Made by a program: the position numbers and the translations under genes. Shown in pieces: positions 46,896-57,815 of a stretch of 64,000 nt of DNA. The notes below the pieces were generated by a model. The model made no database searches and was not told the origin of the DNA. It worked only from the letters and a program-made list of their open reading frames with translations. Each line of letters begins with the position of its first letter. The stretch's first letter is position 1. Location: assembly GCA_038373865.1 (NCBI GenBank), contig JAXGGA010003379.1:39844-103843 (forward strand), given 5' to 3'. The stretch is from Uloborus plumipes. Taxonomy: Eukaryota; Arthropoda; Arachnida; Araneae; Uloboridae.

Positions 46896-49660
46896 GAGGA
46901 GAGAGATCTGGAGAGAGAAGGAGAGAGAGATAGATTCGGAGAGCCTTGTAATTATCTGAGATCAATCTTTTCGCTTGATTAGCTGCGAGGGAAGAGCTTG
47001 TCAAATATGACGGAATGAAAGTGGGCGATGTTTGTTGCAATTGAAAAAAAAAATATCTTCTTATTTTTGGAATCTAGTCGCGGGTAGCTTTTTCAAAAGC
47101 TTACGTCTCACAAAAATTAGTTTTTTTCCGAGAAATACACTGCGATGCAAAAGTTTAGACAAAGTGCAAATATGTGAATAAAAAGAAAACTATTCAACGA
47201 AATGCTTTCAAATTTCTACTGCAGGTACACAACATGGTCCCAAATACGTGTCTGGAGTTCTTATAACTATAACTGGAATCACATTTTGGATATTACAAAA
47301 GATATTTTTTTACATTGTTGCAAAAGTTTAGACAATAGTCAGATTTTATGCAAATATCCCTTGAAATGTGATTGATGGAGGAAATGCGAGACTGTATTAT
47401 TCATTTATGAAGTGCAAAGATTGCTGAATAAATAATCAAAATCTCAAAAGCTCTTTAGTTCTCGTGTAAAGAAGATGAGAAAGTTTGGAAGCCGAAATTT
47501 GAAAATGAACCTACTTTATTATTTTTTTGTCTTTTAATTCGGCTCTAGTATGGTACTACATTGTTTTTTACTTTATGGAGAGCAAATTCAGACATGCGTA
47601 TCGATCAAAAAGTCCAAGAAAAATTATATTTCTTAAGAATGAAGGAATTGAAAAAACGGCTCAGACGGACGATTCGCCCCTTAATCCTACAAAACTTCAA
47701 CTTGGGTCAAAAACAGCACGTGACAGCATAAGTAGATGAACAACTGAATCGGAATGCATAAAAAAAAACAAAGAATTGTGCCTGAGCCTTTTCGGACAGA
47801 GCGTCCCAAATAAACCAGATTTTAATGTGAAAAGCAGCATATGTATCATAGTGACAAAAAAATGAATGGTACTTTCTTTGATAAAAATTATTTTAATTGG
47901 GATGGCCTAGATGGATTATAATTCTTTCGGCGGGACTTGAGAAATATCCAATGATCATATGCTGTGCTGCTTTTACCAATAAAATGTGGCTTATTTGGAA
48001 CACTCTGTACGAAAAGGCCCAGGCACAATTCTTTGTTTTTTTATGCATTCCGATTCAGTTGTTCATCTACTTAGGCTGTCACGTGCTGTTTTTGGCCCAA
48101 GTTGAAGATTTGTAGGATTAAGGGGCGAATCGTCCGTCTGAGCCGTTTTTTCGATTCCTTCATTCTTAAGAAATATAATTTTTCTTGGACTTTTTGATCG
48201 ATACGCATGTCTGAATTTGCTCTCCATAAAGTAAAAAACAATGTAGTACCAAACTAGAGCCGAATTAAAAGACAAAAAAATAATAAAGTAGGTTCATTTT
48301 CAAATTTCGGCTTCCAAACTTTCTCATCTTCTTTACACGAGAACTAAAGAGCTTTTGAGATTTTGATTATTTATTCAGCAATCTTTGCACTTCATAAATG
48401 AATAATACAGTCTCGCATTTCCTCCATCAATCACATTTCAAGGGATATTTGCATAAAATCTGACTATTGTCTAAACTTTTGCAACAATGTAAAAAAATAT
48501 CTTTTGTAATATCCAAAATGTGATTCCAGTAATAGTTATAAGAACTCCAGACACGTATTTGGGACCATGTTGTGTACCTGCAGTAGAAATTTGAAAGCAT
48601 TTCGTTGAATAGTTTTCTTTTTATTCACATATTTGCACTTTGTCTAAACTTTTGCATCGCAGTGTATATTAGATTTTTAAAAAATGTATTTTTTTTAGTA
48701 TGTATCAAAACGAAACATAATAAATTTCATAAATTAGGTAGAGTTATGCATTTAAGCTTTATAATCAAATCCCAATTATTTGCGAAGTTTTAAACTAAAT
48801 ACAGCAGTAATTAAATCTATGTTTTAGATATATTTGAGACTGAGAAACAAAGGGGTGCAAACGATTTTTTTCCAAATTTTAGTGCTAAAAGTGTTTTAAA
48901 ATGTCAGCAGAGAAGAATAAAAATAGAGATAAATTCGGAGAGCCTTGTAATTATCTGAGATCAATCTTTTCGCTTGATTAGCTGCGAGGGAAGAGCTTGT
49001 CAAATATGACGGAATGAAAGTGGGCGATGTTTGTTGCAATTGAAAAAAAAAATATCTTCTTATTTTTGGAATCTAGTCGCGGGTAGCTTTTTTAAAAGCT
49101 TGCGTCTCACAAAAATTAGTCCCCCCCCCCTTAGAAATTTGTTAGATTTTTCAAAAAATGTATTTTTTATTTTATTTCAAATCATAATAAATTTTATTAA
49201 CTATGTAGGAGTAAGCACATAAGTTTTATAATCCATCCCTAATTATTTGTAAAGTCTTCACGTAAAGCTTTTCAAATGCATCACTAATTAAAATATTGAT
49301 TAAATCTATTTTGCAAATGTATTTGAGATAATGAGAAGCAAAGAGATGTAAGTAGACTTTTTAAGTGTTACAATTGGTTTGATGTTAGTAGAAGAGAAAG
49401 AAGGAGAGAGATAGATTCGGAGAACCTTGTTATTATCTTAGATCAATCTTTTCGCTTGATTAGCTGCAAAAGGAAAGCTTGTCAAATATGACGAAAATTG
49501 GGCGAACGAAACGAAATTGGGAGATAACATTTTCAAAAACTTACGTCTCAAAAAAATTAGTTTTTTTCCCTAAAAATATGTTAGATTTTTGAAAAATATA
49601 TTTTTTATTTTGTATCAGAATTAAACATAATAAATTTTATAAATTATGTAATTTTAAATG
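46896..49660 (+). repeat. Threefold tandem array (~475-bp unit)
   Basis: ATTCGGAGAGCCTTGTAATT starts at 46,934 and 48,933, with ATTCGGAGAACCTTGTTATT at 49,415. Each is followed by AGATCAATCTTTTCGCTTGA, the AAGCTTGTCAAATATGACG stretch and (except in unit 3) ATCTTCTTATTTTTGGAATC. Once the 1,529 bp of palindromic insertion plus its TA duplication are removed from unit 1, spacings are about 470 and 482 bp. Units 1 and 2 are almost identical over 200 bp; unit 3 is more diverged. Confidence 0.8.
47138..48664. mobile_element. Giant palindromic Tc1-like element with IR/DR ends
   Basis: A 1,527-bp element flanked by TA (47,136-47,137 and 48,665-48,666) and beginning CACTGCGATGCAAAAGTTTA, with the inverse at its right end. 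The two halves are reverse complements for about 650 bp each. The outer few hundred bases differ at only one or two positions by eye. The inner ~75 bp are diverged but still alignable (CTTTTCGGACAGAGC versus GTACGAAAAGGCC on the opposite arm), leaving a short asymmetric centre. TGCAAAAGTTTAGACAA occurs at 47,146 and 47,319 and inverted at 48,467 and 48,640, the IR/DR binding-site layout of some Tc1-like elements. Mirror-image 70-codon frames (47,527-47,739; 48,063-48,275) differ at three residues and are not a transposase. Confidence 0.85.
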
Positions 49661-49984
49661 ATGCAGAAAAATTAAGGGTTCCTATAGATGTTTACTTATA
49701 TTTTGTGCGAGCATTTTTTCGTCCGCATATTGTGCGAATATAATTCATGAATTTGATTATATAATATTACATTGTCATTGGGTTGATACCATACAAAATT
49801 TCAAAACAGTCCGATCACAAGAAGTGGGAGAAAATTAAATTGCAAAATTACCCCACATTCAAAATCCAAACTCCTGATATTGAAGATAACATGCAAATAA
49901 ACCACATTTTTTTGTACTAATAAACTAGCTTGGAACATTTGCGATATTTCTTAAGACTGATTCTAGAACTCTGTCCAGACGTAA
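49661..49984. other. AT-rich DNA, no gene seen
   Basis: A TGGGTTGATACCATACAAAA segment near 49,780 looks repeat-derived, but I cannot assign it. Confidence 0.35.
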
Positions 49985-50212
49985 AATAATTCCACTGACA
50001 CAACTTATAGCTCACTAGAAGAAAAACTTTTAGAAGTGACAAGGGAGAATGAAACCAGCAACATCGATGACGCACGACCAAAAACTTTCACATTAAAAGT
50101 TTTGAGTCATTCCATGACCATGGCAAATGATCTTTCTGATTTGTTCGTAAAGGAAGATCCCGCCATGGAAGTGACGCGAGTGATCATGGAGGCGAACCAC
50201 AGAGAAAAATAA
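49985..50212 (+). pseudogene. Probable pogo/Tigger-type transposase C-terminal scrap
   Basis: A 75-codon open stretch without an ATG reads ...ARPKTFTLKVLSHSMTMAND then LSDLFVKEDPAMEVTRVIME and stops at TAA (50,210). The pattern of an FTLK..LS...AN.L...F...DPA.E motif resembles the region after the DDE domain in pogo/Tigger/jerky-type proteins. No catalytic residues are present, and the upstream frame is closed by a TAA at 49,982. A few hundred bases downstream (50,440-50,510) is sequence that could be a decayed terminus. This is my own reading of a weak pattern, so the family assignment is tentative. Confidence 0.35.
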
Positions 50213-50584
50213 TTAATGACTGCCAAAAGACTATCATAACCATGACCAACTCTTTTTTATAACCGGTAAATTAATTTAGGTTTTCTTTATCAATGTCGGA
50301 CATTTGTAACGGAAAGATTACACCCGTTCAGTGGAATATAGTAAAGTATTTTGTTTGATTTTTGGAACCTAGTCCCTATTTAGACACTAATATTAATTCT
50401 TATGAGGCATTTTCAAGGAATATTACCACCTCGCAAAACTTGGGTTTACTGTACACCAAATTTCTATAACTCGACCCTCTATCTGAACTATTCAAGTACT
50501 GCCCCGCAAATGGTCAACTTACACGGGCTCTATTCTAATTAATTTTGATGATTAAAACAGCTCTATACTATGCTGCAAGGTTTC

Positions 50585-50725
50585 TTGACACTGGCGTCGT
50601 GACGTCAGTGTGGCGTCAGCCAATGAAAAACGAGCTAGATAAAACGTCACAGCCTACTTGGCGAATTAGAGGAGATCCTTAACTGCTTCTGAGCTCTTAT
50701 TGGCTCCGCGCGTAGCTACGTTTAG
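50585..50725 (-). mobile_element. Partial copy of the CRE-bearing MITE
   Basis: AGATAAAACGTCACAGCCTA followed by CTTGGCGAATTAGAGG, and GAGCTCTTATTGGCTCC, match the reverse complement of 62,865-62,935 in the 300-bp element at 62,756. The CAGGGATTC termini are not present here. It contains a full TGACGTCA at 50,600-50,607. Confidence 0.65.
50600..50607. promoter_or_regulatory. CRE-type site TGACGTCA in a mobile element
   Basis: A perfect palindromic CREB/ATF-type octamer, conserved in position with the site at 62,961 in the related MITE. Function is not shown. Confidence 0.35.
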
Positions 50726-51559
50726 TGTCAAGTTAAGTTGCTTTCTGGTATATAGTTTGTTATTTTTTTATCTTAAGACTTTACTTCATGTAATAAAAAG
50801 TCACCTGTTGAACGGGGCAGCGGTTTTTAGTTCATGTTTGACTTTTTGTATTTGTGACACTTTAGTTCTATTTAAAAGTTGTATTTAGTGCTTTATCTTT
50901 GTGTAGCTACATTTGAATTGGTGAGTACAAAAACAACGGAAATCCAAAACCTCAAATTGTTCAAGAGAGAGAAAACACATCTTAATTCTATAATCGTTTC
51001 TACGGTCAACGTTCAAAAAACAGGTCCCGTATCTTTCGAATTAGTAACCTGACTGACGGGATTTTTTACCTCAACAGGCATTATGCCTCCTACAGCTCGT
51101 TTCCATGAAAAACGAGTTTTCGAATTTTTATGACTGATGTAGTTTTTGCTTTTACCGATTCAACTTATTTTATGTTTTTTAGTGCTAAACGAAATACGCT
51201 GTATGAATATTGCAAGTTTTCTCTTAAAAATCTTGATGATTAAAACTCATGGCAATATGACATCTAGATTTTAAAAAGATGAATTTTACCATCATTTCCA
51301 CATTTATCACTTTTCGCTTTCTTCCAAGTTCTGTTGGGTTTTAATGTTTTTGTTTTGGTTGGTTGGTTGTTTCTGAAACCATTCGGTGATTCGAGCCTGA
51401 TTAGTCAACGTTAAACGATTAAAAGCAGAAAGGGTATGGCTCCCGTTTTTTACAGATCACTATTAAGTTGGTAGTCCGATTTAGTTCAGACACACATGTC
51501 ATAAAGAACTGTTTTAGGCAACCATTCATAATAACACATTTCCACTAAAAAAGGACAAA
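50726..51559. other. AT-rich DNA, no gene seen
   Basis: Short open frames only. Nothing recognised. Confidence 0.45.
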
Positions 51560-51671
51560 GAAATTAGAGAGAAAAGTACAACCATGCCCGAGTCAGGACT
51601 CGAACCCGTAACTTCCTCATCCGCAGTCAGATAACTCTGAACACTGGAGAAGATAGCCTTCATTTTTACTT
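51560..51671 (-). repeat. tRNA-like 3-prime module (SINE-like)
   Basis: On the minus strand GGGTTCGAGTCC (51,596-51,607 complement) is a perfect polymerase III B box in a T-arm-like context (ACGGGTTCGAGTCCTGA). The A-box half is weak, so this is a tRNA-derived sequence, not a tRNA gene. It abuts the Helitron-like element. Confidence 0.5.
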
Positions 51672-51960
51672 TCTTCTATATCTAATATATAGCAGAAAGT
51701 ATTGGATTCGTGAAAATTTTCGAATGTCGAATTTTGACGGATTTGCACGTTTTGAGGTGCGCTGAGTCCATTTCGACCATTTTTGCAAAAAGTCTGTCTG
51801 TGTGTCTGTGTGTGTGTCTGTATGTGAGTCTGTATGTGTATGACCAGTTTTTGTAACCGCGCTAGAGCAAAAACTACTGCATGAAATCGAACAAAAAATT
51901 TTGCACACATGTACCACCATTTGAACTGGTGCACCTGACTTTTTTTAGCGAATTCCTCCA

Positions 51961-52410
51961 AGGGGGGTGGAGCAATCGCACGTGTTCTGCGCGTGGGTGA
52001 TTGCTATATCTCAGGAAGTAACCGGCGGAATCAAACGAAAATTGATCCATAGGTAGACCCTACTTAGTACAGGTGCTGATTCAATTTGCGTGTCAATATC
52101 TTGAAGGGGGTGGAGCAATAGCACGTGTTCTGCGCGGTGGTGGTTGCTATATCTCAGAAAGTAACCGGCGGAATCAAACGAAAATTGGTACATAGGTAGA
52201 CCCTATTGACTACAAGTGCTGATTCAATTTGTGTGTCAATATCTCAAAGGGGGTGGAGCAATCAAAAGTGCTTATTTTGTCATTGCACCTACTGTATCTC
52301 GAGAAATATTGCTTCGATTTGAATGAAATTTGGAATAACACTAACCCAATGTGGAAGCGAGCATCGATTAAATTTTGGCGCAAATCGCCCCAGGGGGGGT
52401 GGGGTGATTT
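51961..52410 (+). repeat. Tandem repeat, ~143-bp unit, three to four copies
   Basis: GGGGTGGAGCAAT starts units at about 51,965, 52,107 and 52,250, and GGGGTGGGGTGATT a decayed fourth at about 52,394. Units 1 and 2 share GCACGTGTTCTGCGCG, AAGTAACCGGCGGAATCAAA and CATAGGTAGACCCTA. Confidence 0.8.
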
Positions 52411-52667
52411 TTTCTCTTAGTCAACAATGCGAAAAATTAATTCATTAAAAAATCGCTTTCACGCTATTTAATTATCAAAACAGCTGAAAACTTTCAATGA
52501 TTTTAAATTTTTAACTGTTGCCAATTTTTTTTACTAACAAATAAAATGTTTGCAATTAGTCTAAACAAGGCTTTTGCAATGATTTCCAATTTCGCTCATT
52601 GATTTTGCATTTGCAGGGGTATTACGATAATCGGGAAATTGGAGCTGTCTCCAATTATTCGGGCGAG

Positions 52668-53958
52668 TACCGTAAAATGGGGTGTATAGGAACAGCGGGG
52701 TCAATCGGAACAAAACTTCCCAACCGTACAAAGAAATTCTTCATAAATATACTATTGGGTATTTTTCGCCATGAATTTTTTTTTAGAAAGGTAAGATCAT
52801 AGGAAGTAGGAAAAAAATACTTTTGTCAATCTGGCAACGCTACTGGCTTCTAAAGAGGGCTGCACGTTGAATGCTAGAAAACATCACATTTTCATAGACT
52901 GCAAAACTTCATATGCAAGAACAAACCTTCTTATATTTAAAAACTATGAGTGGTATGTTTCAATTATACATGTATCTGAACAACAGAATACCACATTAGA
53001 ATTTACATTTTTTATAAATTGTGTCATAAAAGTGAAGAATTCTGAAAAATGCCATGGGAAAAAAATTTGCGGGTGAATCGGAACACTTAGTTCTGTTGTT
53101 CCAATTCAAACTTATTTGAAGGAAATTGTTTGAAAAATCAAGATTCTAACCCCAATTCTTCTAATCAAGACAGGGACAAGGATTTATTACTGTTTATCCC
53201 TTCTCGTGAGCAACTAGATCTTAGAATGACAAAAGTTACAGATTTCAAAAGATTTTTTCTCCAGGACTTTTTTTTACTTAAAATAAAAGGGAGAAAGTCA
53301 CATAGACTTTATGTAGTAAACGTCCAGCACACAGACAGTGATGAATAAGCGAAAAAATCTTTCAGGACAATCCCCGAAACCCAGAAATTTCAAAAAACTA
53401 AAGAAAAGGCAGAGTTCATCCCAGGAGATGTTATGAAAAAACTTAAGCCAAGTCACAATTGCTAGTTTTAAGGACAAGTACATATTTGTGGACGACATGA
53501 GTGACTTCCATTCATGTTAAATCTTTGCATTTCAATTCAAAAGCTTTTCTTAAAATTACTTTTCATTTTTCATAAGTTCAAAATTATTTTGAATTTTCAC
53601 AAATTATAAACGTTTACTGGTACTGAAATTATACATTTATTTGACAGTAATTATCTGTTCTTATTCTCCCCCATCAATATTACTCATGTTTGTGAGACCT
53701 ATTACAGAATAAATTGAAAAAAATAAAAATTTTAACAAGTGTTCCGATTGACCCCTATCAGCGGGGTGATTCGGAACACCCATAATTTGCTATATATTTT
53801 AATAATAATTGCTCAAAATCTTTTGTCTTTGCTTGGAATATCAAAAGTAAAGCAAGACCGAAGTTTTTACCCAAAAAATCAAATTAAAAAAAAATCTTTT
53901 AACTGCTTTTTTTACAATCAAAGCTGAAAAGTGTTCCAATTAACCCCATTTTACGGTA
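52668..53958 (+). mobile_element. pogo-like element nested in the Helitron-like element
   Basis: TACCGTAAAATGGGGTGTAT at the left and AACCCCATTTTACGGTA at the right are inverted, with TA tips. Subterminal TCGGAACA/TGTTCCGATT motifs recur on both sides (for example 52,706, 53,740, 53,772 and 53,931). It carries a fragment of a transposase and lacks the catalytic part. Confidence 0.75.
53130..53516 (+). pseudogene. pogo-like transposase C-terminal fragment
   Basis: The open frame ends in FFLQDFFLLKIKGRKSHRLY, then VVNVQHTDSDE and a stop (53,346). In the same frame past the stop the sequence continues KKSFRTIPETQKF and EFIPGDVMKKLKP. This resembles the carboxy-terminal tail of many arthropod pogo-type transposases, where a chromatin-like GD-(Y/F)-V-LV-F module precedes a short F-P-D-V motif. 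Stops interrupt it and no DDE residues are present. Context inside pogo-type inverted repeats supports the call. Confidence 0.5.
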
Positions 53959-54030
53959 CGTATTTTATTTTGTAACCGGAATTCATAAGATAGATATAGA
54001 AGAAAGTTTCGTGACGGCCACGACAGCTAG

Positions 54031-55486
54031 TTTATTTTAATCAATGTAAACGAGAATCTGACGCAATTCAGAATTTATATACAATTTCTCTCAATACTAT
54101 GTAATCCCGTTAGCACAGAAGCTTTGACGCCATTTTTCTCTTCGATGAATGATCAGAAATACTCCACTTTAAACTATGACGATTTTAAAATCAAATCTCT
54201 TTTATAATAAGTTGTCTGTTTAATTCTTGAGCGGTTTAAATTCCATGTATTCTCACATCACGCAAAATATACCTTTGCTTTCCCAAGAATTGGATATCTT
54301 GCTAGATAATAGATCCGTATAGTTTTCAAAATTATAATTTATTCCACCATGTTCATACGGCATTCAATTTGAACAGGCATTTCTTCTTTTTGCAAATCAA
54401 AACGCAAAATACGATTTGGAAAATCTGAATTACCGTCCTGGAACAATGGAAGTAAATGACGGGTGGAATGAGTTAGAGTGGCATTCAAAAAAGGAAATTG
54501 TTGAGCTCTCGAAATTCATAGATGGATGCCAGATTCTAAAGTTAAGTAATTAACCGAGATCCATCTTTGTCATCCTGAGACGAGTTTCAGGAGAATTACT
54601 TGTCAAATATATTGGCAAGTTTTCTGCATTTACGTCGATGAAAGCGGTTTTCTTTTTTTTTTATTTTTTCTTTGATATGTTAATTGTCATCTCGTAGGAA
54701 CTTTCTGTTGTCTTCGAAATGTTGTCACAAAATAAATAAGATTCTTTGCGTTTCGAATTCTTTTTTCAAGTTTTTGGATTTTAATTGCTTTAGGCCATTT
54801 CGAAAAGATATATCCGAGAGATACATACACTATGTTAGTAGGATAACAATCTGAATAGTGTTTATCGCAATAAGGTAATTTTGAGCCATAAGGAGCTCGT
54901 ACAGGGGGAAAAGGGGGTGACTGCACCACCCCCCACATCCAAAAGTGGAGGGCCTTCCCCCCTCACTTTTCACGGTTAAAAAGTAATGATCGAGTGAAAA
55001 ATGATTTTTTACTCAATGAATCGATTTCTTTCAGCAAAATATAGGCTGAAAATTCCAAAAACAAGTTGAAAATTCCAACTTATTTCATGTTATTTCATAA
55101 GAATGGAATTTTTGATCGTAAGGGGGAATGTCTATGTTAGCCATACATGGTCTGGTTGAGTTTTCTGGCCATATTCCGCATGTATTTGCTGCATGAGTGC
55201 AACAGAATTGCAAGCTCCCCATGCTTATTTTCAAAAGATTACGTTCCATGTATAAACTTATCGTAAAAGCTTCCCTGATGAGCAATATGCTTGTTCAAAA
55301 AAAAAAAGGTTGGATCACAAACGACAATTCACACAATTGATACAACTTTCACCAAAACTGTTAAGCCAAGCAATGTAAAAAGAATGTCCTTCTATTAATG
55401 GATAGGCACAGCACTTACATAAAGAACATTGATGCAATACACTTGGCTAACGAGCACGATATAAAAATGTTTTCTCTACGCACATC
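54031..55486. other. AT-rich DNA, no gene seen
   Basis: No coding feature recognised. A short C/G-run patch at about 54,904-54,962 resembles fragments of other C-tract repeats. The rest is unique AT-rich sequence. Confidence 0.45.
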
Positions 55487-55735
55487 ATGCACGTAGATGT
55501 GGTCTTTATTCAGTCTCTGTCTACATATTTTAATCGAGCATGTGATGCATGCATGCGAGAACATCTAATGAGATCAATTACCCAATATCGCGTAGAAGAA
55601 CTGTTTTGCAACTCTTATGGGCAAACCGAGTCAAGGCCATGGCAAATTCTTCGAGTTGATTCCAAAGAACAGGAGTTTGGCCTGTTAATTGACATGTATT
55701 TAATGACATTGACTTGGCTGCAGCAGAATTAGAGG
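55487..55735 (+). other. 81-codon open frame, possibly decayed reverse transcriptase
   Basis: The translation contains FNRACDACMREHLMRSITQY, RVEELFCNSYG and VDSKEQEFGLLIDMY. The order loosely recalls the AFDRV....L...L...G.....I...Y....V.....S..F....GV stretch of non-LTR reverse transcriptases (fingers/palm). The catalytic YXDD box and the rest of the enzyme are absent, and the resemblance may be chance. Confidence 0.2.
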
Positions 55736-55784
55736 CAAGTAGTCCAGATAAAACTAGTCAAAATGAACTGGTTACATGTTCGGC

Positions 55785-55972
55785 TTGCCAGTCATTTCAA
55801 GTTTTTCCAGGGGGGGGGGGGGGCAAAGGGTAAAAACACACTACAATTTCACCAGAAAACAGCAAAACCCCCGCCTACTTACATGCAAATACATTGATTT
55901 CTCCAATTCAAAAGGGGGGGGCGGGGCAATTGACTCCATCCCTTGCCCCCCCCCCCCCAAATGACGGGCCTG
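55785..55972 (-). repeat. C-tract dispersed repeat, copy 2
   Basis: The reverse complement reads CCCGTCATTT, a C-tract, GTCAATTGCCCC, GAGAAATCAATGTATTTGCA and CCTGGAAAAACTTGAAATGA, aligning end to end with 25,692-25,860. Confidence 0.7.
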
Positions 55973-57278
55973 ATGTTCGGTGTAAGTTGTACACCGTGTA
56001 GAAGAGCTAGCTACGACTTAAATTAGTACAAGTTCTGCAGAATCGGCGGATAGTTCTCATCAAAACATGTCAACTCGAACTGATTTTGTAAAGCCAGCTT
56101 ACATGTTACCTGTACCTAAAAAATAGAAGGAACAAAAAGGAAGGCTATCTCAGCAATCATTCTAACGGCCGTATAAAAGAGGCATAGAGCAGAAAAAGTC
56201 ACACTAGAAAAAGCAAGAAACTGCACAAAACAATTATTACTGCAATATTTATCATAGAGATGAAGTGCAAAACATGATTAAGTGTACGAAATGACATCGG
56301 CGAGTTTATCAACACTGCCTAAGTGAGACCCAAGCAAAAGAAATTCGATTGCAAATCCTGGAAAAAAGCTGTATAGTTCAAACATAAATTATTCTATGAT
56401 TTCCTGGTACGGTCCAATTTAGGAAGCGCATGGTTCAATTTAGGCGCATATATTCCTATATTGGACTTTTGCAACTTTTTATAAGATAATTTTAAAAAAA
56501 ATAATTTTCATGTTTTCAGAAAATATAAGCTCCTAGGGTGGTTCCTGATTAAATTTAGCTTACGATGACATATTTTGCATTTCTGTTTTGCTTCACATTG
56601 AGCGACACAGGCCTCCTGTTCTTAGGGGGTCCAATATAGGCGGTCTTCCCCTACGGCCTTCTCGCTTTTAGCGACTCTCTCCTCCCCTACCGGCAAGAAA
56701 AGGCTTGTTGGTTAGGCGCTCCATAAGACCCCTACCATGTTAGGATTGGCCCTAACAGTAGGTCTCTTCCTTGGCAGGTCTCTCGCTCTGCCATTTCCTA
56801 TACTTTGTTATTCTATAGTAATTTTGTTTACATTTTACCCAGTCCTTCCATTTGTTTCATGTCAGCTCAATCATGTTCTCTCTCTCTCACTCATACAGTG
56901 AAAAAGAGCGTAGCTCTAACGCAATTATTTTCTCACGATCTGTATCTGTAATAACGCTGGGCTGTGTTCAAATTTTGACGAATTTGTTTATTAAAGCAGA
57001 TAATATAACTAACCACTGATTCAATTAACCGGCCCCCATTTTGCTCTGTGTTTGTCACTGATTGGGGATGTTTACCCACTCGGTTGGCGCAATCTAACAA
57101 AGAGCCCGGACACAAAGCTGTTAAGATTCATCTACCGTTTAAAGAAATCACATCTCTCATTTTTTTTGTTTAATCTTTACATTCTTTTTTTTATCGAGTG
57201 CTACAGCGGTCAACGATGCTATAAATTTTTGATAGTGAAATTGCTCTTAATTGTTCATTCTGTGGTCGGTCTATATTA
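55973..57278. other. Mostly unique DNA, possible decayed element
   Basis: Between 56,405 and 56,663 GGTCCAATTTAGG and GGTCCAATATAGGCGGTCTT occur as related, non-inverted motifs, and the latter resembles a pogo-type terminus. No complete element can be drawn. A CT run lies at 56,879-56,888. No gene seen. Confidence 0.35.
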
Positions 57279-57638
57279 CACTGAAAAAATGAACTGTTGT
57301 TTTTACAGAAAAATTTTATCAGCCATTTTAAAACTAAAATACACAGTAATAAATTGTAAGACTAGCAATTTTACAGTTTCCTCTTATAAAGTTAGCAATT
57401 TAAACTTATTGCAATAAAATTTAGCTGTATTATACTTTAAAAACAACAGTATAATACTGGCAGCAAAGGTTCTAGTTTAAAACTGAAAAATGAACGGTAA
57501 TAAACTGTAAAATTAGCAATTTTACAGTTTATTATTATAAAATTCACAATTTTACAGTTTAGTACTTTAAAAATATCAATTTCACAGCTTATTACTAGCT
57601 GTATTATACTGCAAAAACAACATTCATTTTTTACAGTA
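57279..57638 (-). repeat. Hairpin-array repeat family, copy H
   Basis: CACTGAAAAAATGAACTGTT at the left and AACATTCATTTTTTACAGTA at the right. ACTGGCAGCAAAGGTTCTAG lies in the middle. It has a doubled body in the same orientation as copies A and D. Confidence 0.75.
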
Positions 57639-57815
57639 CAATTATTGTATTATAAACATTAAAATTCTGTAATTGCTTCCCATGTTGTGAAAAAAGCAGC
57701 AGCGTGATTCTTATGATGTATTAATTAAATTTAATGTTCATTGATATATGAAGAAAGAATACTTCCGAAGTTAAAATATTAACTGAGACAAAACAATGAT
57801 ATCGCAGTCTTCTTT

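Larger units (their letters stand above)
51672..54030 (+). mobile_element. Helitron-like element with tandem repeats and nested insertion
   Basis: The left part (TTCTTCTATATCTAATATAT, then a GTCTGTCTGTGTGTC leader) and the right end (CGTGACGGCCACGACAGCTAG before a T) have the look of a Helitron with a terminal hairpin and CTAG. The 5-prime base before TC is not A here, so the left boundary is uncertain. It contains three to four ~143-bp tandem units and the pogo-like element at 52,668. No Rep/helicase frame. Confidence 0.4.

Noticed and set aside
47138..48664. Palindrome as a pure assembly artefact
   Set aside because: A TA target duplication, binding-site-like repeats at both ends, a diverged centre and empty sites in the neighbouring tandem units argue for a real insertion, although long-read confirmation would be decisive.
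51617..51961. 114-codon minus frame with THTQTHRQT repeat
   Set aside because: It translates the GTCTGTGT-rich Helitron-like leader, which is simple sequence.
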